Positions 1 to 8,414 of a stretch of DNA of 64,000 nt are shown piece after piece. The notes below the pieces were generated by a model. The model was not told where the DNA came from. It did no database searches and saw nothing but the letters and a program-made list of their open reading frames with translations. The stretch's first letter is position 1, and each line of letters starts with the position of its first letter. Origin of the DNA: Thermomicrobiales bacterium (GTDB taxonomy: Bacteria > Chloroflexota > Chloroflexia > Thermomicrobiales > UBA6265); contig JAUJOZ010000003.1 of NCBI GenBank assembly GCA_030447415.1, forward strand, positions 147,542 to 211,541, read 5' to 3'. The position numbers were made by a program, and so were the translations under genes.

Positions 1-161
1 GCACACGCGGGGGGGGGGCCGCCCCCCCCCGCTTGCCGGTGGAGCCCCAACCCGGGCTTAGGGCGGGTTTTTGGGTTTTTCTAAAGCTGGGGCCTGCGTA
101 GGCGGCGGTTGCCGGAACCGCGCAGGTTGGTGGTCCCCCCTTGGGGGGCTACGGGGCCCCC
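1..161. other. Low-complexity window edge
   Basis: This stretch is dominated by long G and C runs and self-complementary G/C blocks, for example near positions 9-30 and 136-161. The acpS reading frame stops making sense exactly where these runs begin. I see no credible gene here. It looks like a poor-quality or chimeric contig end, although a real rearrangement cannot be excluded. Confidence 0.5.
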
Positions 162-380
162 CAACTCCGAGACGCGACCGGCGTAGCGCTCGCGCTCCCC
201 CTCGGTGTAGACCCGGCGCAAGAAGCGATCGCCGAAGTCGTCTAAGGCGCGCCGGACGCGGGCGATCTCGATGACATCAATGCCGGCCGCGACCGCCCCG
301 GCCCGCTCCGGATCAAAGTCCGGGACATAGCGGTGAGCACCGTCTTCGTGGGCGATGGAGTCACCCCGGCTTTCATCTCT
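162..380 (-). pseudogene. acpS fragment (holo-ACP synthase N-terminus)
   Basis: Reading the minus strand from about 290 down to 162 gives GIDVIEIARVRRALDDFGDR, then FLRRVYTEGERERYAGRVSEL. This is the typical N-terminal signature of AcpS, the 4'-phosphopantetheinyl transferase that activates acyl carrier protein. The Asp in GIDVIEI is the Mg-binding residue of the family. The match ends at 162, where the G/C-rich window edge begins, so the conserved FAAKEA region is missing. The open frame extends upstream to a stop at 381-383 but contains no ATG, GTG or TTG, which suggests a frame break or a damaged 5' end. It lies downstream of tgt on the same strand. Confidence 0.55.
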
Positions 381-467
381 TCAATACACCGCCACGGAGC
401 GGCGCCCGGTGGATTGTAGTCGGCGCCATGCGGCCCGCCAATCCACGGTGCTCGTCTCCCGACATGC

Positions 468-1619
468 TCACCGCTCAACTGGACGATACCGGGCCCGAAA
501 GGCGGCGTAGGCGGCAGCAAACGTGCCACCGGTGATGGCGTCTCGCATCGCCTCCGTCTGGCGCGCCAAGAATCGGAGGTTGTGGACCGACGCCAGGCGC
601 AGGCCAAGGACTTCCTTTGTCCGGAAGAGGTGGTGCAGATAAGCGGCAGTGAAGCGTGTGCAGGTGACGCAGTCGCATCCCGGTTCGACGGGCTCGTGCT
701 GATCGCGGTAGTGCCGCGTCTCGATCGAGATACGGCCATCGGGGGTGAAGAGGGCCCCATTGCGGGCGAGACGCGTCGGCAGCACGCAGTCGAAGAGGTC
801 GATCCCCTGGGCAACCCCGTTCCAGAGATCCTCGGGCGAGCCCACGCCCATGAGATAGCGCGGTTTGTCGGACGGCAGCAGGGGCGTCGTCTCCTCGAGC
901 ATGGCCGCCATCACCGGCTTTGACTCACCCACGCTGAGGCCGCCAATCGCGCAACCGGCAACACCGGTCCCCGCGAGCATCGCCGCGCTTTCCCGCCGCA
1001 GGTCGGGCTCCATGCCACCCTGGCAGATCCCGAACAGGGCCGCTCCTCGCTCCGGGCCACCGAGGTCTGCAAACGCCGTGACGCACCGCGCCAGCCACTG
1101 CTCGGTCCAAGCCGTCGAGCGGGCGACGGCGTCCCGATCGGCGGGAAGCCCCACGAAGTGGTCGAGCGCCATCGCGATGTCTGATCCGAATCCCAGCTGC
1201 AATGCCACCGCGCGCTCAGGCGTCAACTCATGACGGTCGCCGTTGATGTGGGAACGAAAGATCACCCCGGACTCGGTGACCTTCGTCCGGTGAGCCAGGC
1301 TGAAGACCTGGAATCCCCCGCTGTCCGTGAGGATAGGACGTGGCCACCCCATGAACCGGTGAAGGCCGCCGGCGGCGCGGATGACGTCGAGGCCCGGCCG
1401 CAGCATCAGGTGGTACGTGTTCGCGAGGAGCACCTGTGCCCCCGTCGAAGCGACCTCGTCAGGATGGAGGGTCTTGACTGTCGCCTGCGTTCCGACCGGC
1501 ATGAACGCTGGCGTGTGGACCATTCCGCGGCGAGTCTGGAGACACCCATGACGCGCTCCGGTCGCCCCGTCGGTAGCGAGCAGGTCAAAGGTGAGAGGCG
1601 TGGCGGCGGGGGATATCAT
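468..1619 (-). CDS. tgt: Queuine/preQ1 tRNA-guanine transglycosylase
   Basis: The 383-aa protein exchanges guanine 34 of GUN-anticodon tRNAs for preQ1. The substrate-pocket motif LTDSGGFQVFSL (about residues 98-109) holds the general-acid/base Asp. FDCVLPTR (about residues 277-284) holds the nucleophilic Asp. The zinc site is the CDCVTC cluster plus the His in ASVHNLRF near residue 345. The length is normal for bacterial Tgt. The segment after IAMALD reads HFVGLP where many bacterial enzymes have ExxxxP, a mild divergence. The start lies only 6 bp from the start of a divergent methyltransferase gene, so each promoter must lie inside the other gene. Confidence 0.95.
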   Translation of the reverse strand: MISPAATPLTFDLLATDGATGARHGCLQTRRGMVHTPAFMPVGTQATVKTLHPDEVASTGAQVLLANTYHLMLRPGLDVIRAAGGLHRFMGWPRPILTDSGGFQVFSLAHRTKVTESGVIFRSHINGDRHELTPERAVALQLGFGSDIAMALDHFVGLPADRDAVARSTAWTEQWLARCVTAFADLGGPERGAALFGICQGGMEPDLRRESAAMLAGTGVAGCAIGGLSVGESKPVMAAMLEETTPLLPSDKPRYLMGVGSPEDLWNGVAQGIDLFDCVLPTRLARNGALFTPDGRISIETRHYRDQHEPVEPGCDCVTCTRFTAAYLHHLFRTKEVLGLRLASVHNLRFLARQTEAMRDAITGGTFAAAYAAFRARYRPVER

Positions 1620-1625
1620 GCCGGA

Positions 1626-2300
1626 ATGCTACGCAGTGGCGGCCACATGCGCCAAGGGTGGCCCACCCGCCTACGCCGGCTCGTGCAGGAGCGGGCGTTC
1701 GGCCTGCTCTACGGACCCGGGGCGCCGGTCTACGATCGCTTCACGCGCTGGCTGTTTCTCGGCGAATGGGAGTGCTGGCAGCGGTCGGTGCTCCCGCTGC
1801 TCCCCGAGCATGGTCTCGTGGTCGAGCTCGGTTCCGGTACCGGGGCACTGGCGGGCGTGGGCGCCACTCCGTCGCGGCGGTGGCTCGGGTGCGACCGCTC
1901 GGCCGCGATGCTGGAGGTCGCCCGCCGTCGGGCCTGCCCCGACGGGCCCTGTTTCGTGCGCGCCGAAGCCGCCAGGCTGCCGATCGCGGCGCGCGCCGCC
2001 GACGCGATCGTGGCGACCTTTCCATCCAGCTACATCCTGGAGAATGCAACGGCCGGCGAAATCCGACGCGTCCTCACGCCGGGCGGTTGCTTGGTCGTGG
2101 TCCTGAGCGGAACGCTCCTCCCCCGGGGCGTCCGCCGGCGGGCGCGGCGTGCGTTCCTTGCCCTCTTCTACGGTCGGGGCGGCAAGCAGTGCAGGGATCA
2201 ACCGGCGTTCGCGGTGGACGGCCTCTTGGGGTCGGCGCGGCGGATCGCCACACCGCACGGCTACGCCGAGGTGTACGTTGCCGTGGCCTCCAAGGTGTAG
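1626..2300 (+). CDS. Class I SAM-dependent methyltransferase
   Basis: The 224-aa protein has a UbiE/Methyltransf_11-type fold. The SAM-binding motif I is VVELGSGTGALAGV near residues 61-74, followed by an acidic strand-2 end (WLGCDRSAAMLEVARRR) and the post-motif LPIAARAADAIVATFP. The substrate cannot be told from sequence. I chose the ATG at 1626; a second in-frame ATG at 1647 is an alternative. The longer open frame upstream is antisense to tgt and is not used. The gene stands alone and runs divergently from tgt. Confidence 0.8.
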   Translation: MLRSGGHMRQGWPTRLRRLVQERAFGLLYGPGAPVYDRFTRWLFLGEWECWQRSVLPLLPEHGLVVELGSGTGALAGVGATPSRRWLGCDRSAAMLEVARRRACPDGPCFVRAEAARLPIAARAADAIVATFPSSYILENATAGEIRRVLTPGGCLVVVLSGTLLPRGVRRRARRAFLALFYGRGGKQCRDQPAFAVDGLLGSARRIATPHGYAEVYVAVASKV

Positions 2301-2428
2301 GGGAGGCACCCGCCCGGTCCCGTCAAAGATCCGGCCACGGCGCGCGGACAACCGTACGCCGACGACTTTTCCAGCCACCCGGCGGCGGCGGACACGGAGC
2401 TCATTCCCGGCGTCGCGCCATGAGATGC

Positions 2429-3088
2429 TCAGCTCTGCCGTCGGTTGTAGCCGGCGGCAGCTCGCCGCTGCCGGGCGCGAGCAAGGGCGTCCGCCCGGTC
2501 CGGCGCGCCCGAGTCGACGCGGGCCGCAGGAGCCTCCAACACAGGCGGATCCGCGACTGCCACCGGCGCCTCGACCGGCGTTGGCTCCGCGGCCACTGCC
2601 TGGGTCTCGATGCGGCCGCCGCTCGCCGGCGTCGGTCCATCATCCAGCGATGAGACGTCCGCCAGCGGGTCAGCTTTTGTGGCCACCGGGCCGCCATCGG
2701 CCTTTGCCTCGCTCTTCGCCTTTGCGCGCGTAGCAGTTGTCCCGCGGCGGGCGGTGCCGTTCGTCCCGGTCGCCTCCTTGGCCGTCGCACCCGCCGTCGC
2801 GGACACGTCCGCCAGGTCCTTCTTCACACTGGACGTCACGGAGTTGACCTGCGACCGCATGCTGGAGACGTTACCTCCGACAGTCTTCTTGACGTCCTTC
2901 TTGACGTCCTCCACCTCACTGATCGTCTTTTCGAACTCGCCCGTGAGGTCGGCCGTCATCCGGCGGAAGTCGCGGACCGCCTTCCCGAGCTGGCCTGCCA
3001 CCTCGGGCAGCTTGCCGGGGCCGAAGATCATGAGGGCGGCAACGCCAAGCACGATGAGTTCCCAGGAACCGATGTTGATGAATCCCAT
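2429..3088 (-). CDS. tatA: Twin-arginine translocase subunit TatA/TatB-like
   Basis: The 219-aa protein begins MGFINIGSWELIVLGVAALM, one short membrane helix, and continues with the FGPGKLPE hinge and an amphipathic helix (GQLGKAVRDFRRM), the hallmark of TatA/B. It would form the folded-protein translocation pore in the plasma membrane. The C-terminal tail is very long (about 150 residues) and rich in Ala, Thr, Val and Pro, with a coiled segment of Lys/Val/Ser around residues 55-95. The start at 3088 was chosen because the upstream extension runs antisense into pth. A TATACT box lies at 3163-3168 on the same strand. Tat-type signal sequences occur elsewhere in the window. Confidence 0.9.
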   Translation of the reverse strand: MGFINIGSWELIVLGVAALMIFGPGKLPEVAGQLGKAVRDFRRMTADLTGEFEKTISEVEDVKKDVKKTVGGNVSSMRSQVNSVTSSVKKDLADVSATAGATAKEATGTNGTARRGTTATRAKAKSEAKADGGPVATKADPLADVSSLDDGPTPASGGRIETQAVAAEPTPVEAPVAVADPPVLEAPAARVDSGAPDRADALARARQRRAAAGYNRRQS

Positions 3089-3162
3089 TGGCTGCTGTCC
3101 CCGGGGGCGGTCGGCGGGGCCGACGGCGGCGGTGGAGTCGTTCGTGGCACAATCGTCCGCGC

Positions 3163-3168
3163 AGTATA
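3163..3168 (-). promoter_or_regulatory. Candidate -10 box for tatA
   Basis: The minus-strand hexamer TATACT lies 75 bp upstream of the tatA start in the 141-bp divergent spacer with pth. The same hexamer recurs upstream of other minus-strand core genes here. No convincing -35 was found. Confidence 0.4.
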
Positions 3169-3229
3169 GCACCGGTGACTCCGCTCCCTCTCGCGGCCGG
3201 CTGCCCCTGATGCTCGGAGCACACCTCGG

Positions 3230-3784
3230 ATGCGGATCGTCGTCGGCCTCGGGAATCCCGGGCGGGAGTACGCGGCCACCAGGCACAACCTCGGGTTCAT
3301 GGTCGTCGACGAGCTGGCGCGCCGCCGCGGCGTCGCCTTCCGCAAGCGATTCCGGGCCGAGATCGGGGAGGGGCGATACCGCGGCGGCAAGCTCGTGCTC
3401 GTCAAGCCGCAGACCTACATGAACTTGAGCGGCCACGCCGCGCGGGAGGTGGTGAACTGGTACCACGCTCCACGAGAAGCCGTCCTCATCGTCCTCGATG
3501 ACCTCGATCTGCCATTCGGCGCGCTGCGCCTGCGCGGGAATGGCAGTCATGGCGGACACAACGGCCTCGAATCGATCCTCGAACAGCTCGGGACGCGGGA
3601 AGTACCCCGCCTCCGGATCGGGATCGGGCGCGGCCACACCGCGACCGCGCAGGTGTTGTCCCGCTTCTCAGCGGATGAGGAGCGGTCGCTGCCCGAGGTG
3701 ATCACCGCGGCGGCCGACGCCGTGACGCGCTGGGCGGACGATGGGCTGATCGCCGCGATGAACGAGTTCAACCAACGAAGCTAG
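3230..3784 (+). CDS. pth: Peptidyl-tRNA hydrolase
   Basis: The 184-aa enzyme recycles peptidyl-tRNA released by stalled ribosomes. The signature GLGNPGREYAATRHNLGF carries the conserved Asn and the catalytic His. MNLSG carries the substrate-binding Asn, VLDDLDLP the catalytic-site Asp, and GSHGGHNGL the second conserved Asn. The length is typical of the family. It is transcribed divergently from tatA, and no gene follows closely on the same strand. Confidence 0.97.
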   Translation: MRIVVGLGNPGREYAATRHNLGFMVVDELARRRGVAFRKRFRAEIGEGRYRGGKLVLVKPQTYMNLSGHAAREVVNWYHAPREAVLIVLDDLDLPFGALRLRGNGSHGGHNGLESILEQLGTREVPRLRIGIGRGHTATAQVLSRFSADEERSLPEVITAAADAVTRWADDGLIAAMNEFNQRS

Positions 3785-4051
3785 GGCGAATCCGCCAACC
3801 CGACGACCGGCAGGCTTCATGGCATGGAGCACCCCGATCGGGCGGAGACGCTGTGGGGAAGCCGCGGCCGCTTCTTTCCCGGCAGAAGCCGCGCATTTGC
3901 GGCCCGGCGTGAACCAGTCGGCGTTGCAGCGCCTTAGCCCGTTCACGCGCCCGGGCTGGCTAGGCGGTCACGGCCGCGAGGGTTGCCCCGGTGCGGTCGG
4001 CGCGCGATCATAGGGGCCTGGTGGGGCGGTCAGGTGGAGGAGGAATCGACT

Positions 4052-4822
4052 GTGGCGGACCGCGGCGGACGTCGGGTGGCGCTCGTCACGGGGGGCTCGC
4101 GGGGCGTCGGGGCGGCGACCGCAGTGGCGCTGGCCGAGCGCGGCCACGATGTCGCGATCACGTACCGCAACAAGGCCGCCCGGGCCGAGGGTGTCGTCGC
4201 CGAGGTGGAGCGGCGCGGCGGGCGCGCGCTCGCCGTCGGCGGAGACATGACCCTCGGCGGAGATCTGGACGCCCTGTTCGGCGCGCTCAACCGGTGGGCG
4301 GGATGGCTCGACGTCGTGGTCCTGAACGCCTCGGGCGGCATGGAGCGCGACCTCATCGCGGCGAACCCCGACTACCCCCTCCGCATCAACCGGGATGCCC
4401 AGCTCGCGCTCGTGACGCGGGCACGTCCGCTCCTCCGCCGCGGTGGGACGATCGTCTTCGTCACCAGCCATTGGGCGCACCTCCACGGCCGGGTGGACCA
4501 GCTCCCGTCCTACGAGCCGGTCGCCGCCAGCAAACACGCGGGCGAGCAAGCGCTGCGCGGCCTAACTGGGGAACTGGGGGCGGAGGGGATCCGCCTGCTC
4601 GTGGTCACTGGCGACCTGATCGAGGGGACGATCACCGCCAAGCTGCTGGAACGGCTGGCGCCGGGGTTGGCCGCGAGCCGCCGCGACGCCGGTGGGCGGG
4701 TGCCGACGACCGCAGAGATGGCGGAGGCCATCGCGGCCGCCGTGGCCGACCCGGTCCTGCCGAGCGGCCACACGGTCGTCGTCGGTGGCGCCCTCGATGC
4801 GCTGCTCCGCGTCCCCCGCTGA
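4052..4822 (+). CDS. SDR-family oxidoreductase with shifted active-site Tyr
   Basis: The 256-aa protein is a FabG-like short-chain dehydrogenase. TGGSRGVG (residues 13-20) is the NAD(P)-binding glycine motif, LNASGG corresponds to the NAG motif, and FVTSHW supplies the active-site Ser. The usual YxxxK appears as SYEPVAASK: the Tyr position four before Lys is Val, and a Tyr sits three residues earlier. The start is GTG at 4052 because GGAGGAGG lies 9 bp upstream at 4035-4042; the longer frame has no comparable site. The substrate is unknown. The gene is isolated, just left of the insertion-sequence cluster. Confidence 0.85.
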   Translation: MADRGGRRVALVTGGSRGVGAATAVALAERGHDVAITYRNKAARAEGVVAEVERRGGRALAVGGDMTLGGDLDALFGALNRWAGWLDVVVLNASGGMERDLIAANPDYPLRINRDAQLALVTRARPLLRRGGTIVFVTSHWAHLHGRVDQLPSYEPVAASKHAGEQALRGLTGELGAEGIRLLVVTGDLIEGTITAKLLERLAPGLAASRRDAGGRVPTTAEMAEAIAAAVADPVLPSGHTVVVGGALDALLRVPR

Positions 4823-5009
4823 CGCCGCTAACCGCCCTCTGATCCCCTCCAATTACCGAGGTTAGGCATGGCGGCGATGCACGCCATACCCACGGACCGG
4901 ACGACGCCCGTGGTACGGCGACCGACGGGCCGCCGGCTGCCCGGTTCATCTCCATCTTGGGCAGATCGACGCTAGACAAGACGCTCCCCACGAGGTTTGC
5001 AGACACGGC

Positions 5010-6062
5010 CTAAGCAGCCTGACAGAAGTTCTGGACCAGGGCGATGCCGCCCGGGTCTGGCTGGTGAAAGCGCGCCTCGGTCCGCGGAGGGCGGCGGCGG
5101 CCACCTCCCGCGCCAGCAGGTCGGCCCACCAGCGATGGCAGCTCAGCTTGTCCTTGAGGTGACGCCGACGCGCTCGATCAGGTTCAGCTCAGGCGCGTAG
5201 GCGGGCAGCCACAGCGGGCGGACCCGGTCCTGCTGGGCCATCCACCAGTCCTTGGCGCGCCGCCCCTTGTGGTAGCCGACGCTGTCCAGGACCACGACCA
5301 GCGGCCCGTCGGGGAACGCCGCGGCCAGGTGGTCGAGGAAGGCGACGAAGGCGGCGCCGTCCTTGTGCTCCGCGGTCTGGCAGACGAGCCGGCCGGTGGC
5401 GTAGTCGAGCGCCCCGAAGACGGCGAACTTGCCGTCCTCCCCGGCGGCCGGCACCCTCAGCGGGCACCCCCGCCGCTGCCACACCTTCGCCAGGCGGGGG
5501 TGACGGTGGACCTCGCACTCGTCCAAGTAAACGAGGCGGAGTTCGCCGGGGCGCCGCTTTTTTCGCCGCCACGCCAGGACCTCCTCGGCCGCCGCGACCG
5601 CCTCCTGGTCCTGGCGGTGCCGCAGGTCGTGGCGGGGCGGCGGTACCGGTAGCCCCGCCGCTGCACCGCTCGGTGCACGGTCGCGGTGCAGACCCGGACA
5701 CCCAGGCGTGCCGCCAGCACCTCGCGCAGGTCGCGGATGCTCCAGACCGTGACCGGCAGCCCGTACGCCTGGGGGCTCGCCTCCAGCGCCTCCGCGAGGA
5801 ACGCCAGCGCCGCGGCGTTCAGCTTGGGCGGGCGACCGGAGCGCGGCTCGTCGTCGAGGCCCCGGCGGCCGCCCGCCAGAAACCGGGCCCGCCAAGCGCG
5901 GATGCGGTTCGGCCCCGTCTCGAACAGGCGCGCGACCGCGGCCACGGTCCGCCCCTCGGCGACCAGCAGCAGGGCGTGCGCCCGCCGACGCACCCGCGGG
6001 TCGGGGTCGGTCCGGGTCAGGCCCCGGAGATCGTCGGCGCACGGGGCGAGGGTGGGGGCCAT
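5010..6062 (-). pseudogene. IS630-family transposase, frameshifted
   Basis: The N-terminus (MAPTLAPCADDLRGL onward, from 6062) has the IS630 helix-turn-helix and the Arg-rich linker SGRPPK. The DDE catalytic half lies in another frame: LVYLDECEVHRHP, VVVLDSVGYHKG and LPAYAPELNLIER supply D, D and E. The frame changes near 5631-5642 inside a GC-rich run, again near 5155-5165 (a base appears to be missing before the RHLKDK segment), and once more near 5090. The final frame ends ALVQNFC plus QAA and a stop inside the left inverted repeat. At least three single-base breaks make the gene inactive as read, unless they are sequencing errors. Confidence 0.85.
5011..5036 (+). repeat. Left terminal inverted repeat of IS A
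   Basis: It starts TAAGCAGCCTGACAGAAG and pairs with the reverse complement of 6097-6122. Its first bases also encode the transposase stop codon. Confidence 0.85.
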
Positions 6063-6096
6063 CGCAGCACCTCCGCCCCCGCCGCCGCACGCACCG

Positions 6097-6122
6097 GTCC
6101 AAGACTTCTCTGAGGCTGCTTA
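6097..6122 (-). repeat. Right terminal inverted repeat of IS A
   Basis: Read on the minus strand it begins TAAGCAGCCTCAGAGAAG, differing from the left repeat at four positions. Confidence 0.85.
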
Positions 6123-6136
6123 GTGGAGTGTCAGCC
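6121..6136 (+). repeat. Left terminal inverted repeat of IS B
   Basis: The 16 bases TAGTGGAGTGTCAGCC are repeated inverted at 7361-7376 without mismatch. Confidence 0.9.
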
Positions 6137-6208
6137 GTGATTTGCTGGCGGCAGGGCGTGTGCGGTGCGTGGGCATTGGCCCCGCCGCCTTGCTCCGGAG
6201 GCCCCGCC

Positions 6209-7366
6209 ATGGCGTACCCGTACCGCGTCGTCCTCTCCGAGGCACAGCGCGCCGAGCTGCGCGGCCTCGTCGGGAACGGGACCGCGCCCGCCCGGACGCT
6301 GACCCGCGCCCGCATCCTGCTCAAGGCCGACCACGGCGACGGCGGCCCGGGGTGGTCCGACGCCGCCATCGCCGGGGCGCTGGACGTCAACCCGAGCACC
6401 GTGCTGCGCGTGCGCCGCCAATTCGTCGCCGAAGGGCTGGCGGCGGCGCTGCAGCGGCGACGGCCGGACCGCGTGTACGAGCGGCGGCTGGACGGCGCGC
6501 AGGAGGCGCACCTCGTCGCGCTGGCCTGCTCCGCGCCCCGGACGGCCAGGCGCGCTGGAGCCTGCGCCTGCTGGCCGACGAGCTGGTGCGCCTGCTGGCC
6601 GACGAGCTGGTGCGCCTGGAGGTGGTGGAGGCCGTCTCCCACGAGACGGTGCGCCAGACGCTCAAAAAAACGCGCTCAAGCCGCACCTGAGCGAGCAGTG
6701 GTGCCTGGCCCCGACCGCCGACCCCGACTTCGTCTGGCGCATGGAGGACGTGCTGGCGGCCTACGCGCGCCCCTTCGACCCGGCCCGCCCGGTCGTGTGC
6801 CTCGACGAGACCAGCCGGCAGCTGCTCGGGGAGGTCCGGCCCCCGCTGCCCGCGGCGCCGGGCCGCCCCGCCCGCCACGACCCGGAGTACGCCCGCGGCG
6901 GGGTCGTCAACCTCTTCGTGGCGACGGAGCCGCTCCGGGGCTGGCGCACGGTCCTGGTCAGCGACCAGCGGACGCGGCTCGACCTCGCCCGCTGCATGGC
7001 GGAGCTCGTCGACGTCCACTACCCCGCCGCCGAGAAGATCGTCCTCGTGCTGGACCAGCTCAACACCCACTCGCCCGCCTCGCTCTACGCCGCCTTCTCG
7101 CCGGCCGAGGCCAAGCGCCTCGCCGACAAGCTGGAGCTGCACCACACCCCAAGCACGGCAGCTGGCTCAACATGGCCGAGCTCGAGCTGAGCGTGCTCGA
7201 GCGGCAGTGCCTCCGGCAGAGGTTGCCCGACCGCGACGCCATGACCGCGGCCACGCGGGCCTGGGCCGAGCGCCGCAACGCCAGCGTCCAGCGGATCGAC
7301 TGGCAGTTCACCACGGCCGACGCCCGCACCAAGCTGCGCCGCCTCTACCCGGCGTTTGCGGGCTGA
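6209..7366 (+). pseudogene. IS630-family transposase, three frame breaks
   Basis: The coding sequence begins at ATG 6209 (MAYPYRVVLSEAQRAELRGL). The first frame is lost near 6535 in a C run, the second at the seven-A run near 6664-6670, and the third near 7148 in a C run. The parts, read in order, give the helix-turn-helix, the DELVRLEVVEAVSHETVRQ linker, the catalytic VVCLDETSRQ and LVLDQLNTH, and the hallmark PKHGSWLNMAELELS with the catalytic Glu. Each break is repaired by adding one base. The A-run break also fits a -1 slippage site. An 8-codon duplication lies at 6568-6615. The gene is probably inactive as read. Confidence 0.85.
6568..6615 (+). repeat. 24-bp in-frame tandem duplication in transposase B
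   Basis: Two perfect copies of 24 bp (6568-6591 and 6592-6615) encode LLADELVR twice in a row. The unit is eight codons, so the frame is kept. Confidence 0.9.
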
Positions 7367-7376
7367 CACTCCACTA
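7361..7376 (-). repeat. Right terminal inverted repeat of IS B
   Basis: It is the perfect inverse of 6121-6136. The transposase stop codon at 7364-7366 lies inside it. Confidence 0.9.
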
Positions 7377-7420
7377 GTCCGTCCTGGCGGGGGGCAACCA
7401 GCTGATAATCACAAGCGACA

Positions 7421-7449
7421 TTGGTCGCAACGTGGACGGCTTCTATAAT
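7421..7449 (+). promoter_or_regulatory. Sigma-A-type promoter of the acyl-CoA operon
   Basis: TTGGTC at 7421-7426 and TATAAT at 7444-7449 are separated by exactly 17 bp. The -10 is a perfect match and the transcription start would fall near 7456, about 45 bp before the first gene. It lies just right of insertion sequence B. Confidence 0.75.
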
Positions 7450-7499
7450 CGTCGTCGCGCTCCCGGCCCGAGCGACGCCTTGCGTCACGGAGAAGGATC

Positions 7500-8384
7500 T
7501 TGGCAGGTTCTCATGGTCTGGCTGCGGCCGTAGGCGACCGCGTCGAGTCCGTCGTGGTCGTCGGCGCCGGCACGATGGGAAGCGGCATCGCTCAGGTCGT
7601 GGCCGAGGCGGGCATCACCGTGACGATGGTCGATGTCTCACCCGCGTTCCTGGAGCGTGGGCTGGCGGCAATCGATCGCAACTGGGAACGGGCCACTGCC
7701 AGAGGGCGGATGGACGAGGCTCAAGTCACCGCGGCTCGTGCTTGCCTCCAGACCGCGACCGACTACGAGGCGGCTGGCGCGGCTGATTTGGTGATAGAGG
7801 CCATCGTCGAGGCCCTGGACGCGAAACGTGCGCTTTTTGCGGAGGTGTCGCGTATCGCCCCAGTGGACGCCATCCTCGCCAGTAACACCTCCTCTATCTC
7901 GATCACTCAACTCGGCGCCGCGACCGACCGCGCTGACCGGGTTATCGGCATGCACTTCTTCAACCCGGTCCCGGTGATGGCGCTGGTTGAGGTCGTGCGG
8001 GGGCTGCTCACGTCGGACAAGACGTTCGAGCGGGTCGAGGCCCTCGCCCGGCGGCTCGGCAAAACGCCGGTTGCGGTCAACGATTTCCCGGGCTTCGTCT
8101 CCAACCGCGTCCTGATGCCGATGATCAACGAGGCGATCTTCTGTCTTGGCGAAGGGGTCGCCGCCAGGGAGGCGATCGACGACGTGATGAAGCTGGGCAT
8201 GGCGCACCCGATGGGGCCGCTCGCCCTTGCCGACCTGATCGGCCTCGATGTCTGCCTCGATATCATGCAAACGCTGCAGCGCGACCTGGGGGACGATAAG
8301 TACCGCCCGGCGCCGATGCTCCGGCGGCTGGTGGCAGCCGGTAAGCTCGGCCGCAAGACGGGCGAGGGGTTCTACGCCTACTAG
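7500..8384 (+). CDS. 3-hydroxyacyl-CoA dehydrogenase (3-hydroxybutyryl-CoA type)
   Basis: The 294-aa enzyme oxidises or reduces 3-hydroxyacyl-CoA with NAD(P). The N-terminal Rossmann motif is [20 protein letters not shown] (residues 19-38), the active-site region is [10 protein letters not shown] and [11 protein letters not shown] with the catalytic His, and the C-terminal domain carries [20 protein letters not shown]. The start is TTG at 7500, supported by GGAGAAGG about 6 bp upstream; no in-frame ATG or GTG with a better site exists. It leads an operon with acyl-CoA dehydrogenase, the B12-binding mutase subunit and MeaB, so it likely serves short-chain acyl-CoA metabolism. Confidence 0.92.
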   Translation: MAGSHGLAAAVGDRVESVVVVGAGTMGSGIAQVVAEAGITVTMVDVSPAFLERGLAAIDRNWERATARGRMDEAQVTAARACLQTATDYEAAGAADLVIEAIVEALDAKRALFAEVSRIAPVDAILASNTSSISITQLGAATDRADRVIGMHFFNPVPVMALVEVVRGLLTSDKTFERVEALARRLGKTPVAVNDFPGFVSNRVLMPMINEAIFCLGEGVAAREAIDDVMKLGMAHPMGPLALADLIGLDVCLDIMQTLQRDLGDDKYRPAPMLRRLVAAGKLGRKTGEGFYAY

Positions 8385-8414
8385 GGGTCGCCACGAGAGG
8401 GGCCAGGGGGAAGC

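Larger units (their letters stand above)
5011..6122. mobile_element. IS630-family insertion sequence A
   Basis: The element is bounded by inverted repeats at 5011-5036 and 6097-6122 that match at 22 of 26 positions, both ending in TA as expected for IS630/Tc1-type elements that duplicate a TA target. It contains one transposase on the minus strand and no passenger gene. Its right TA is also the left TA of the neighbouring element. Confidence 0.85.
6121..7376. mobile_element. IS630-family insertion sequence B
   Basis: The element has 16-bp perfect inverted ends, TAGTGGAGTGTCAGCC at 6121-6136 and its reverse complement at 7361-7376, both including the TA target. One plus-strand transposase fills it. 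It abuts element A with a shared TA at 6121-6122, and the two transposases point away from each other. The two elements have different end sequences, so they are distinct IS630-type elements, not a duplication. Confidence 0.88.

Noticed and set aside
5560..5580. Six-A run in transposase A as a programmed frameshift site
   Set aside because: Protein similarity already switches frame about 65 bp earlier (near 5635), so slippage at this run cannot explain the break.
5143..6642. 499-aa minus-strand open frame across both insertion sequences
   Set aside because: Only its 3' part is transposase A; the rest runs antisense to transposase B and through noncoding DNA.
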